64,000 nt of DNA from Chrysopilus asiliformis. Lineage: Eukaryota; Arthropoda; Insecta; Diptera; Rhagionidae. Below the pieces are notes generated by a model, which worked only from the letters and a program-made list of their open reading frames with translations, was not told where the DNA came from and made no database searches. Made by a program: the position numbers and the translations under genes. The stretch's first letter is position 1; the number at the start of each line of letters is the position of its first letter. Location of the stretch: positions 7,221,328 through 7,285,327 of the forward strand of contig OZ035964.1 in NCBI GenBank assembly GCA_964034945.1, in the 5' to 3' direction. Of the stretch, positions 10,361 through 19,250 are shown piece by piece.

Positions 10361-10484
10361 TATACCCGTATGGTGAAACCAAAGGGTATATTAAATTTGC
10401 CTTACCGTTTGTAACGCCAAGATCCCGTCATCACACACAAAAATGAATTACACCAGTGTGTTTAGAATGATAAAAAAAATTGAA
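10361..10484 (+). repeat. Short mini-me-like fragment, copy 2
   Basis: Copy of 4589-4712, ending before the shared 'ccatcaccacc' sequence. Confidence 0.6.
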
Positions 10485-10796
10485 TTTTTCCATCACCACC
10501 AAAACGTATCCTTTTCGTTTTCGGCACCTCGTTTTTGCAGAAAATTTTTCACGGTAAGATTTCGTTTCACACACTACATTCAGAATTTATTGGAGCATTT
10601 TTGTCCAAGATATTAGAAATGATAAGAAATTAGAAGACCGAAGTTCGGCTTCGACCAAAAATTGACATACGGTGAGACTCATACATACTGATTGCAACTT
10701 CTGAATTTAGAAAAACTTTCGATTGAATTAATCGTGAAATAACAAGAAAATCGTTGCTGCCAATTTTTTAAAAGATTGAATTTAGCTTGACTTCGT

Positions 10797-11169
10797 ATCT
10801 GTCTGTCTGTCTTTCTGTCAGTCTGTCAGTCTGTCAGTCTGTCAGTCTGTCAGTCTGTCAATCTGTCAATCTGTCAATCTGTCAGTCTGTCAGTCTGTCA
10901 GTCTGTCAGTCTGTCAGTCTGTCAGTTTGTCTGTCAGGGACACATCAATATAATATAATTTTGACCCACTTCCATTCATCCGATTGACTTGAAGTTTCGC
11001 GCACTTGCGTAAGTCCGATGACAATATTTTCACTACTTCGCCCTTGCAAAGATCCTGTAAGGATAACGTGAGAAGATCCTGTAAGGATAACGTGAGAAGA
11101 CCCTGTAAGGATAACGTGAAAAGATCCTGTAAGGATAACGTGGGAAAATCCTGTATGGATAACGTGATT
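10797..11169 (+). mobile_element. GTCW microsatellite + core + 24-bp tandem element
   Basis: Three modules are joined. The first is a (CTGT/CTGTCAGT)n tract at 10797-10940. The second is a ~100-bp core with 'ttttgacccacttccatt', 'ccgattgacttgaa' and 'gtccgatgacaatat'. The third is five 24-bp units of AGATCCTGTAAGGATAACGT type at 11050-11169. The same core and the same GTAAGGATAACGTG word occur in the composite elements at 14208-14609 and in every spacer, so this is a diverged member of that family. Confidence 0.7.
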
Positions 11170-11581
11170 ATCTTTTTCCCATTTTTTTTAAATTAAACCT
11201 AGTTTTGCTAACTTGACGGATGTCAAGAACTTGACGGGACGAAGAAGGATTCGAGACAGTTCTGTACGCCAAAGTAAATATGAGTATGTATCCAAAAGTA
11301 GAAAAAAGAAATCCACAAACTTTTTAGCCAATTAATTAGAAGGGTAAATTATCTAAACGAACCGAAATTATATCTAAAACGAACCGAAACAGTATGAAAG
11401 AAATATAAGGGCAGCAATTAAGTGTAATATTAATATAAAAAGCGCGACTTTTTCCTACTTCAAATCTAATCCTAACCATTATAGAAAAATCACTAACCTT
11501 TTATTGAGTGCGTTGATACTTGGATGTTGATTGATGATGGTATGTCTAGCTTGGACACTTAGCGAAAAGCATTAGTTTGCT
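11170..11581. other. No gene recognised
   Basis: This is AT-rich sequence with no convincing coding frame. A GTTAGTG on the minus strand at 11493-11499 could be one more splice donor of the gene model to its right. Confidence 0.4.
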
Positions 11582-12428
11582 TCAGAATGTGTCAAAATCA
11601 TTTTGCATGCTTGTATGGACATATTTTTCACACATCTTGTGATCCAGCTGTAAAAAAAAGAAAAGAATTTTAAAATTGAAAACTAACCGAAAATGATTGC
11701 TAAACAATTGGAAAATGGTAGAGAAAATTTTAATAATAAAGAAAATGGTCACAAAAAAACTGCTTACCATTGAATCGCCAGGATTTGAATGTAGAAAACT
11801 GCGTTTAAACGAAAACAAGGAGTTGAAAGTTTGGGAAATCATCTGAAAGTCTAAAGAAAAATATGCTGATTAAATTTCTAGAAGCGAAATGAGGAAATAT
11901 TTTTATTAAATTAAAGGGACTTAGAAAAATCGAAATAAAAACTGAATTTTCACTTACCTTTAGAAGATTTCCCAGATGACAAGAATGAAAACCATTAAAT
12001 TTACTGCATAATATATCTTGCAGCCGGTTCTGCTATGCAAATTCTGCTAAATTTGAGAAAAAAAATTAGTATTAGTACCAAAAGTTGTCAAAATCAATTT
12101 TTCGAAAGGGAAATTTAAACAAGATTTTCACAAAAATACTCACCATATATAAGGACACCGGCCAGAAATGGAAAAACTTTCCCATCAGGAAACTAAACGT
12201 ACAAATTAAAGCGGGAACAAAGTCTGGAAATTTAAAAACAAAATTCGCTCAAAAAATTGTCGATTTCCAAAAAAAACATCTAAATATTTTAGGAAATTTT
12301 TAAAATTTAAAAGAAATTGTCACTTACCTTTGATAAATTTCGCGCCGATGAAATGTAGAAATTTTTTATAAAATGATTGAAGAAAATCACGAAAAGCGCC
12401 CGTTGAAAATCTACTCGGCCATGGTGTT
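11582..12428 (-). CDS. Candidate multi-exon membrane-protein gene fragment
   Basis: Five minus-strand exon-like blocks are bounded by good GT-AG signals: 12428-12328, 12223-12144, 12046-11958, 11842-11768 and 11647 to a stop at 11582-11584. Donors read GTAAGTG, GTGAGTA, GTAAGTG and GTAAGCA. Each acceptor ends in a pyrimidine-rich tract plus CAG or TAG, and introns are 97-120 bp. The first three blocks join in one frame across both junctions and encode two hydrophobic segments (ALICTFSFLMGKFFHFWPV and NLMVFILVIWEIF), then a TAA two bases before the third donor. Blocks four and five form another open frame (MISQTFNSLF.., ..CEKYVHTSMQ). The upstream part is missing beyond 12430, next to repeats. 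I do not recognise the family. It may be a truncated or decayed gene, or a real 3' end with untranslated exons. Confidence 0.4.
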
Positions 12429-12733
12429 CTGCAAAGAAGCAATGATAAAATATTTTAGAAATAAATTTAATTAAATTTAGCACAATTAAGTACAATATAA
12501 AAATCCGCCACACTTCTTTTTTGCCTTATTTTGGAAATTCTCAAAACTTTTTCGACAGAACATCTTCCCATAGATTTTCAATTCGAAAAAGATACCTTTC
12601 AAATTATGATTGGGGTTTTTCGATTTCTTCCGTTCAATTTTCCCTCAATTTCAAACAGTATTCTTAATATTTTTCCTTCAAATTGTAAATTGAAGAGACA
12701 TACACGCATGGAGAAATGTTGTTCTTTATACAA

Positions 12734-13032
12734 TACTAGCTTGCATACCCGTCGTTCCCGGGTTAAGTTTTTTCGAATTTTTTTTTGATGGTCTATGTTG
12801 GAGCCAAATTTCAGGCCAGTCGGTTCAGTAGTTTCCCCGCGAAAGAGTAACATAGAGGGAAAACTAAGTTTCGAGATCACTTTACCCCCTCCCCGTACTC
12901 CCCCACCTCTCGCGCTACTTTTCCGTATGCCTATGTTGGAACCAGAACTACCACAGACACTCATGCCAAATTTCAAGTCAATCGGTTCAGCCGTTTTTGC
13001 GTGAAAGAGGAACAGACAGACAGACAGACACC
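12734..13032 (+). repeat. 162-bp-unit interspersed element ending in (GACA)n
   Basis: The sequence starts TACTAGCTTGCATACCCGTC, followed by CCCGGGTTAAG. It then has two diverged ~163-bp units, each with 'ccaaatttca..cggttcag' (12802 and 12965), and finishes in (GACA)n at 13013-13032. The same element appears in inverted orientation in spacers S1-S3 (29239-29566, 41448-41775, about 51090-51416). Similar ACTAGC...CCCGG tails are widespread in arthropod genomes, and I cannot assign the class. Frames encoding 'FRPVGSVV'-like repeats are by-products. Confidence 0.65.
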
Positions 13033-13046
13033 AACTCATTTTTCTA

Positions 13047-13298
13047 TATGAGGCGTTAAAAGCTACAGTGGACCAACCTACATGTCGAAATCGTGAATTT
13101 TTTTGTGTTTGAATCACTATTGCGAGTGAGTTTTTAGACAAATATGTTTGGATGCACCAAAAATCGGTTCAACATTGAGTAATAAAGTCCACAGATTTTT
13201 TTTTCCCAAAAATTTTCAGTCAATAATAGTACAAAAGTGGAAAAGCTTCAAAAACTCGATTATGTGGGTTGGCCCACTCTAGCTTTTAACGCCTCATA
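13047..13298. mobile_element. TIR MITE (TATGAGGCGTTAAAAGCT), diverged copy
   Basis: The element begins TATGAGGCGTTAAAAGCT and ends with its complement AGCTTTTAACGCCTCATA, giving TIRs of about 30 bp around a ~190-bp interior with no ORF. Flanking TA-rich bases suggest a TA target, as in Tc1/mariner MITEs. Copies occur at 29569-29819, 41778-42028 and 51420-51670, and a 3' fragment lies at 19161-19250. Confidence 0.8.
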
Positions 13299-13329
13299 TT
13301 AGTATGATGATATGATTATTTCCTGCCTA

Positions 13330-13860
13330 AAAAAGACCCGTAGAAAACGTACCAAGAAAATTCTCGCCAGAATAGGTCTGGAAAATTTTTTCCCAAAAAC
13401 GTGCCGCATACAAAAAGCTTCGAAAAACGTCGCCAGAAAATGCCTCTCCTAGAAAATGTCTTGAAAAATTCCCGATTTTTTTTTGCCGTCTAAACAAGGC
13501 CTCAAAAAATAGCATGTATGTAGAAAGCCTCGGATAAGCCCCAAAATTTTTTTCTGGTTTTCTAGGCCTTGCTTAGACGGCAAAAAAAATCAGGAATTTT
13601 TCAAAATTTTGTATGCCCGAAAAAATCTTGAAACTTTTTTACCGCGTAGAAGAGGTCCTCAAAGGTTCACAAAAAACCTTTATCGCATAGAAATGACCTC
13701 CCAAAATACAGACACAAATTTTCCTGATTAAAAATCATCAGAAAAAGATTTTACTATTTTAAAAAAACATCTTGGAAAATTAAGGGGAATTTTTTTTGTA
13801 CAGAAAACCCCCTAAGAAAAGTCAGAAAATGTCTTGCATTTTCTAATTTTTTTTTATATT
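13330..13860. repeat. Degenerate ancestor-like satellite monomers
   Basis: The words 'gaaaatt', 'gcctcgaaaaa', 'ttgaaaaattcc' and 'tagaaaaggt' recur every ~30-45 bp with strong divergence. The vocabulary is that of the 72-bp satellite further right, so this looks like an old, decayed array. Confidence 0.45.
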
Positions 13861-13907
13861 GGACCTTTCTAAAATTTCTACACGGCAATTTTAAGCGGCG
13901 ACTTTTC

Positions 13908-13969
13908 TTAAGTATAGGCGAGAGAAGTGAGGGAAGCGGTGGCCCCTCACTTCCCTCGCCTATACTTAA
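13908..13969. other. Long hairpin (15-bp outer stem)
   Basis: TTAAGTATAGGCGAG at 13908-13922 pairs exactly with 13955-13969. An inner AAGTGAGGG/CCCTCACTT stem continues it around a short GC-rich loop. The hairpin stands immediately before the foldback element. Confidence 0.75.
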
Positions 13970-13986
13970 AAAAAAAAAATTTTTTT

Positions 13987-14207
13987 AAAAAAGCTTTTAT
14001 TAAAAAAATGCACTAAAAAGAAAAAAATAATTTTCTGGACGCTGTGTATCACAAATATAAAAGCTTTTAAAAAGCGAGATAAATGTTTATTTTATTGTTT
14101 TATGCTTTATCTCGCTTTTTAAAAGGTTTTATATTTGTGATACACAGCGTCCAGAAAATTATTTTTTTTCTTTTTAGTGCATTCTTTTTTAATAAAAGCT
14201 TTTTTTC
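13987..14207. mobile_element. Foldback element, ~105-bp arms
   Basis: The sequence from AAAAAGCTTTTATTAAAA through ATTTTCTGGACGCTGTGTAT and AAAAAGCGAGATAAA is repeated in reverse complement after a short A/T loop, making an almost perfect palindrome of ~220 bp. The same palindrome is in all four spacers (21519-21738, 32331-32550, 44540-44759, 59117-59336). No ORF is present. It is always attached to the GTAAGGATAACGTG tandem block, so the two probably form one element. Confidence 0.85.
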
Positions 14208-14609
14208 CTTACAGACTTTTTAACTTGAGAATCGTATTCAGCGACCCCGAAAACCCCCAGAATAGATTTTTTTTCCGGAAAATTTGGAGAAAAGGATAAT
14301 CACGTTATCCTTACAGGACCTTTCGTTATCCTTACAGACTTTTTGATGACAGATTCGGATTCAGCGACCCCAAAAACCCCCAGAATAGATTTTTTTCCGG
14401 AAAATTTGGAGAAAAGGATAATCACGTTATCCTTACAGGACCTTCTCTTATCCTTACAAGGACGAAGTAGAGAAAATATTGTATTGTCATCGGACTTATA
14501 TAAGTGTAGAAAATTTCAAGTGAATCGGATGAGTGGAAGTGGGTCAAAATTTGATTGCAAGATTTGACCCCGACAAACAAACAAACAGACAAACAAGATA
14601 GCGAGCTAA
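14208..14609 (-). mobile_element. Composite element partner: 122-bp tandem + core, inverted copy
   Basis: Following the foldback are two ~120-bp units with 'ggataatcacgttatcct' and 'gaccccaaaaacccccagaa'. Then comes the core with 'gacaatacaat'-type and 'gtgggtcaaaatttgattgc' sequences, and a (CAAA/CAGA) tetranucleotide tract ending 'gatagcgagctaaa'. This is the spacer composite element read on the opposite strand, so the family exists outside the macro-repeat. Confidence 0.75.
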
Positions 14610-14623
14610 ATAAAATCTTTTAA

Positions 14624-14675
14624 AAAGTTGCCGTGTGTAACATGGGCCTAAAGTTGCCGTGTGTAACATGGGCCT
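14624..14675. repeat. 26-bp direct repeat x2
   Basis: Two exact 26-bp copies beginning AAAGTTGCCGTGTGTAACAT occur back to back. Confidence 0.85.
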
Positions 14676-14722
14676 AGCGCGCTGCATGATGTGGATGACG
14701 TCATCCGCTGAGCCACAGCCAC

Positions 14723-14794
14723 ATGCACTTACATAACCACACGCACTTGCATAACCACACGCACTTGCATAACCACACGCACTTACATAACCAC
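14723..14794. repeat. 18-bp minisatellite x4
   Basis: Four units of ACGCACTTGCATAACCAC differ by only a few substitutions. The minus-strand frame reading CGYASACGYASA is generated by the repeat. Confidence 0.85.
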
Positions 14795-14875
14795 ACACCA
14801 AGATGTTCCTCGCACAGCTGGGGCTCATCTGGCGTGTGCCCCGCCCCTCACCCACCCCGCACAGACAAGTTTTTT

Positions 14876-16080
14876 ACCGGAAAAAATTTGTTTTTATGAA
14901 AATATCCAGAAAAAACTTATTGGGAAGTTTTCCAGAATATTTTTTTTATCGGAAAAAGGTTTTTTCTTTTAGTTTTTCGAATTTTTCTAATTTGAAAATT
15001 TAAAAAGAATTTTCCAATTGCAAATCAACTTGAACAAAACAAAACAAGAAATAAATACAAATTTTGCAAGGTGTCACAGCGGCGGTCTCTTTGCCATAGC
15101 AACCGCGGCGCAGATTTTTTTTTATGGAATAAAATCAAAAAATACCAAAAAAAACTTACCGCAAACTGTGATTTTCTTGCAGAAAACTAATTCCCCGATT
15201 TTCAATGAATATTTTTTAAATGAATCTGTTTGCAATTCGCTATAATAGCACCGGAATTTCAATAAAATTGCGAACTTAAGAAAAGCGACCACTACCGGCA
15301 AAAAGACAACCAATTTCCCTCAGATTTTTCAACATTTCACGAATTTCACAATTGTTGTAAAAATATTCATCACTTTCAACACTAATATTTATCAAAAAGC
15401 ACTGGAATTTCATTTAAATTAAATCTTTTTTCTTGATATTGCAAAAAAAATCCACTTTTGGTTGCAAGAAAAATTTGACATTCAAGGGAAAAATTGAAAC
15501 ACGAATTTCGCATAAATCCAACTCCTGGAAATACGACATTTTATCACTTTATGATGCAAAAATCACTTAACTAACAATTATTTACTAAATTACGATTGAT
15601 TTCAAGTTTTTCCCCGACAAACTAAATAAATTTCACGGGAGCCGAAAGGCAGAGAGAAATGGCGGCAAACGATCTCGCACGAAATACGACGTCATTGAAC
15701 TTTAGGGTTGCCGCCTTAAAAAAAATAGAAAGACACATAACTTTTTTCGAATTTAAATAAATTGTGATCGATTTTTTTTTTATTTTTAGATTTTATGAAA
15801 AAAATTTCGACAGTTTATTAGAAAAAATACCATAAGTATTTTAGCGGTTTTTTTTATTGTGAAGCTTTTTTTTAGAACCAAAGTAAATATTTTTCCTTCT
15901 AAGTTTTTCGTTCAAAACTCATAAAATAAAAAATTCACACAATCATAATGCGGCTTCTAAGGAAGGAGAGGGTGACAAAGACGCGTTTTTTTTTTCTTCC
16001 CTCTTTTGGGTGACATATTTTTTTTTTGGTAAAACGAAAAACTTCTAAAAATATGATTATTTAAATTGTATTTTAATGTA
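14876..16080. other. AT-rich intergenic stretch, no gene recognised
   Basis: Scattered 'ccggaaaaa' and 'ccagaaaaaac' words at 14876-15000 echo the satellite family. The region has a few isolated splice-like words. It also has a GC-richer patch at about 15637-15715 with GACGTCA (CRE-like) and 'atggcggcaaac'-type sequence, which could be a promoter or 5' exon but has no supported coding continuation. Confidence 0.4.
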
Positions 16081-16270
16081 CCGTCTGCAAAAAAGGCATT
16101 AGAAAATTCATAAAAAATTGCCCGCATAGAAAATGCAGAGAAAAGGTCTCGGAAAATTACGGGAAAAATTTCACAGCATAGAAAATGCTTTGAAAACCAT
16201 TTTCTGTAACTAAAAATGCCTCGGAAAAGTCCGGGAAAAACTTTATCGCCTGAAAAAAGCTGCAAAAATT
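16080..16270. repeat. Degenerate satellite monomers (184-bp type)
   Basis: The sequence 'gaaaaggtctcggaaaattacggg', then '..gcatagaaaatg..', 'ccattttctgtaac..' and 'atcgcctgaaaaaagc' follows the same module order as the 184-bp higher-order repeat at 18541-18975. It is a separate, diverged piece of that array. Confidence 0.7.
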
Positions 16271-16426
16271 CATAAGAAAATATCAGTTGTGGTCAACACA
16301 AAACTTTCTTCTACAAAATCTACGACCCTGCGCAATTTACGCTAGAGCCCTGTCGCGTTGTCAACCTAAGACGACCTCCCAATAAATTCTTGGTTCATCC
16401 AAAAATATCAAAAACGTACAAAATTT

Positions 16427-16905
16427 GAGATAACTTGAGAACGGTAAAAGATATCAATTTACGGAAAATGGCAAAAAGGTAGAAAATGTTAACATCTTTA
16501 ATTATTCTTTTAACTGATTTGTCGAAAAACCGTTAGTTTGCAAGTTATTCGCAGAAATATGATTTTTTACATATTAATGAAAATATCTCAATAACGGTAA
16601 AAGATAACGGATAACGGTAAAAGACAAAATTGTGCAGAATGCCATTCTCATTAATTCACTTAATACATTCAGTCAGCAAAAACCCGTTAGTTTTCGAGAT
16701 AATCGCAAAAAACTGTTTTTTTGGAAATAACGGTTTATCTCGATAACAGGTGGAGATATCGAGTTATAGCTAAAGACAAAAGTGTGGGAAATTTTATTTT
16801 CTCCAAGTTTTGTCATACTTAAGGCCACTAAAAAACGCGTAGTTTGGGAGTAAATCGAGAAAAACGAAATTGCGCTTTTTGAAAAACCGCCATTTTGGAT
16901 ACTTC
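16427..16905. repeat. Three diverged ~153-bp tandem units
   Basis: Units starting near 16427, 16580 and 16733 each contain 'atctcgataacgg'-like sequence, then a 'gacaaaattgtg..'-like block (clearest in the second and third), and then 'ccgttagttttcgagataatcg'-like sequence. Divergence is high, so the array is old. No coding frame is conserved between units. Confidence 0.6.
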
Positions 16906-17014
16906 CGGTTAACGGATTTCCACCAAAAGTTGATAGGATCGTCCCATTTCAGGACCCAACATGCCTATAAAATTTCATGGCGCTAGCTCTATTAGTTTTT
17001 GAGAAATCTTGTAC

Positions 17015-18436
17015 ACAGACTGACAGACTGACAGACTGACAGACAGACTGACAGACAGACAGACAGACAGACTGACAGACAGACTGACAGACAGACTGAC
17101 AGACAGACTGACAGACAGACTGACTGACAGACAGACTGACAGACAGACTGACAGACAGACTGACAGACAGACTGACAGACAGACTGACAGACAGACTGAC
17201 AGACAGACTGACAGACAGACTGACAGACAGACTGACAGACAGACTGACTGACAGACTGACAGACAGACTGACAGACAGACTGACAGACAGACTGACAGAC
17301 AGACTGACAGACAGACTGACAGACAGACTGACAGACAGACTGACAGACAGACTGACAGACAGACTGACAGACAGACTGACAGACAGACTGACAGACAGAC
17401 TGACAGACAGACTGACAGACAGACTGACAGACAGACTGACAGACAGACTGACAGACAGACTGACAGACAGACTGACAGACAGACTGACAGACAGACTGAC
17501 AGACAGACTGACAGACAGACTGACAGACAGACTGACAGACAGACTGACAGACAGACTGACAGACAGACTGACAGACAGACTGACAGACAGACTGACAGAC
17601 AGACTGACAGACAGACTGACAGACAGACTGACAGACAGACTGACAGACAGACTGACAGACAGACTGACAGACAGACTGACAGACAGACTGACAGACAGAC
17701 TGACAGACAGACTGACAGACAGACTGACAGACAGACTGACAGACAGACTGACAGACAGACTGACAGACAGACTGACAGACAGACTGACAGACAGACTGAC
17801 AGACAGACTGACAGACAGACTGACAGACAGACTGACAGACAGACTGACAGACAGACTGACAGACAGACTGACAGACAGACTGACAGACAGACTGACAGAC
17901 AGACTGACAGACAGACTGACAGACAGACTGACAGACAGACTGACAGACAGACTGACAGACAGACTGACAGACAGACTGACAGACAGACTGACAGACAGAC
18001 TGACAGACAGACTGACAGACAGACTGACAGACAGACTGACAGACAGACTGACAGACAGACTGACAGACAGACTGACAGACAGACTGACAGACAGACTGAC
18101 AGACAGACTGACAGACAGACTGACAGACAGACTGACAGACAGACTGACAGACAGACTGACAGACAGACTGACAGACAGACTGACAGACAGACTGACAGAC
18201 AGACTGACAGACAGACTGACAGACAGACTGACAGACAGACTGACAGACAGACTGACAGACAGACTGACAGACAGACTGACAGACAGACTGACAGACAGAC
18301 TGACAGACAGACTGACAGACAGACTGACAGACAGACTGACAGACAGACTGACAGACAGACTGACAGACAGACTGACAGACAGACTGACAGACAGACTGAC
18401 AGACAGACTGACAGACAGACTGACAGACAGAAAGAC
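17015..18436. repeat. 12-bp satellite (TGACAGACAGAC)n, ~118 copies
   Basis: The first ~260 bp carry unit-length irregularities. From 17281 to about 18431 the array is perfectly homogeneous (about 95 identical copies). On the minus strand the unit is GTCTGTCTGTCA, again a GTCW-type tract. It follows a conserved 'aaaatttcatggcgctagc' / 'tttttgagaaatc' core like that next to other GTCY tracts. Because 12 is divisible by 3, all three minus frames stay open for about 500 codons (SLSVSLSV, CLSVCLSV, CQSVCQSV); these are not proteins. Confidence 0.95.
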
Positions 18437-18540
18437 ATTTTTTAAATATGACTCCAATCGACTCAGGAGTGATCGGGAAATGTTTTTTAGGCAAAATTAA
18501 GAGGTCGAAATTTTTCATGAATACAATACTTTATTATACT

Positions 18541-18975
18541 CCGTAGAAGAAAGTAAAAATTATCGCATAGAAAGGGCTTTGAAATTTGTTTTCTATCAAG
18601 AAAAGGTCTCGGAAAACTACGGGAAAAATTTTCCTGCATAGAAAATGGTTTGAAAACCATTTTGTGTAACTAAAAATGCCTCGAAAAAGTCCGGAAAAAA
18701 CTCTATCGCCTGAAAAAAAGCTTCGAAAATTCAAAAGAAAAAATTCTCGCATGGAAATGGCTTTGAAATTTCTTTTCTATCAAGAAAAGGTTTCGGAAAA
18801 TTACGGGGAAATTTTTCCTGCATAGAAAATGCTCTGAAAACCATTTTGTGTAACTAAAAAGGCCTCGGAAAAATCCGGGAAAAACTTTATCGCCTGAAAA
18901 AAAGCTTCGAAAATTGAAAAGAAAAAATTCTCGCATGGAAATGGCTTCGAAATTTGTTTTCTATCAAGAAAAGGT
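18541..18975. repeat. 184-bp higher-order satellite repeat
   Basis: The marker TTCTATCAAGAAAAGG recurs at 18591, 18775 and 18959, a spacing of exactly 184 bp. Each 184-bp unit breaks into five sub-monomers of 29-42 bp built on 'T-rich..gAAAAgg.cTCgGAAAa', so it is a pentamer of a ~36-bp ancestral monomer. Confidence 0.8.
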
Positions 18976-19140
18976 CTCAGAAATATTTTTCCTACTAAGA
19001 ACAAGCCTTTAAAAATTCGAGGAAAATATTTCCCGGATAGAAAAGATCTTGGAAATATTTTTCCTACTAAGAACAAGCCTTTAAAAATTCAGGAAAAATA
19101 TTTCCCGGGTGGAAAACGTCTCGGAAATATTATAAAAAGT
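18976..19140. repeat. 72-bp satellite, array A1 (short)
   Basis: About two units of the 72-bp type ('aatatttttcctactaagaa', 'caagcctttaaaaattc', 'atttcccgg.tagaaaagatct') directly continue the 184-bp array. They end at the junction palindrome GGGGCTACTAGCCCC (19141-19155). Confidence 0.85.
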
Positions 19141-19160
19141 GGGGCTACTAGCCCCGGTCT

Positions 19161-19250
19161 AAAATTTACAGTCAATAATAGTACAAAAGTGGAAAAGCTT
19201 CAAAAACTCGATTATGTGGCTTGGTCCACTCTAGCTTTTAACGCCTCATA
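19161..19250. mobile_element. 3' fragment of TATGAGGCGTT MITE
   Basis: Only the distal part and right TIR (ending TTTTAACGCCTCATA) are present. The left side is fused straight to the junction sequence 'gccccggtct'. Confidence 0.85.

Larger units (their letters stand above)
4906..10680. repeat. Tandem 5.77-kb unit, copy 2 (complete)
   Basis: This is the complete second copy. Its first ~670 bases (4906-5581) correspond to sequence that lies left of the window in copy 1. The rest repeats copy 1 with few substitutions and small indels. After 10680 the sequence becomes unique, so the array appears to have only two units on this side. One difference matters for coding: the T9 run at 2162-2170 is T8 in copy 2 (near 7925-7932), which splits the LINE reading frame. 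Confidence 0.93.

Noticed and set aside
16949..18518. Minus-strand frames of ~500 codons rich in SLSV, CLSV and CQSV
   Set aside because: They are the three frames of a perfect 12-bp satellite; any 3n repeat without a stop gives this. No gene-like start, intron or domain exists.
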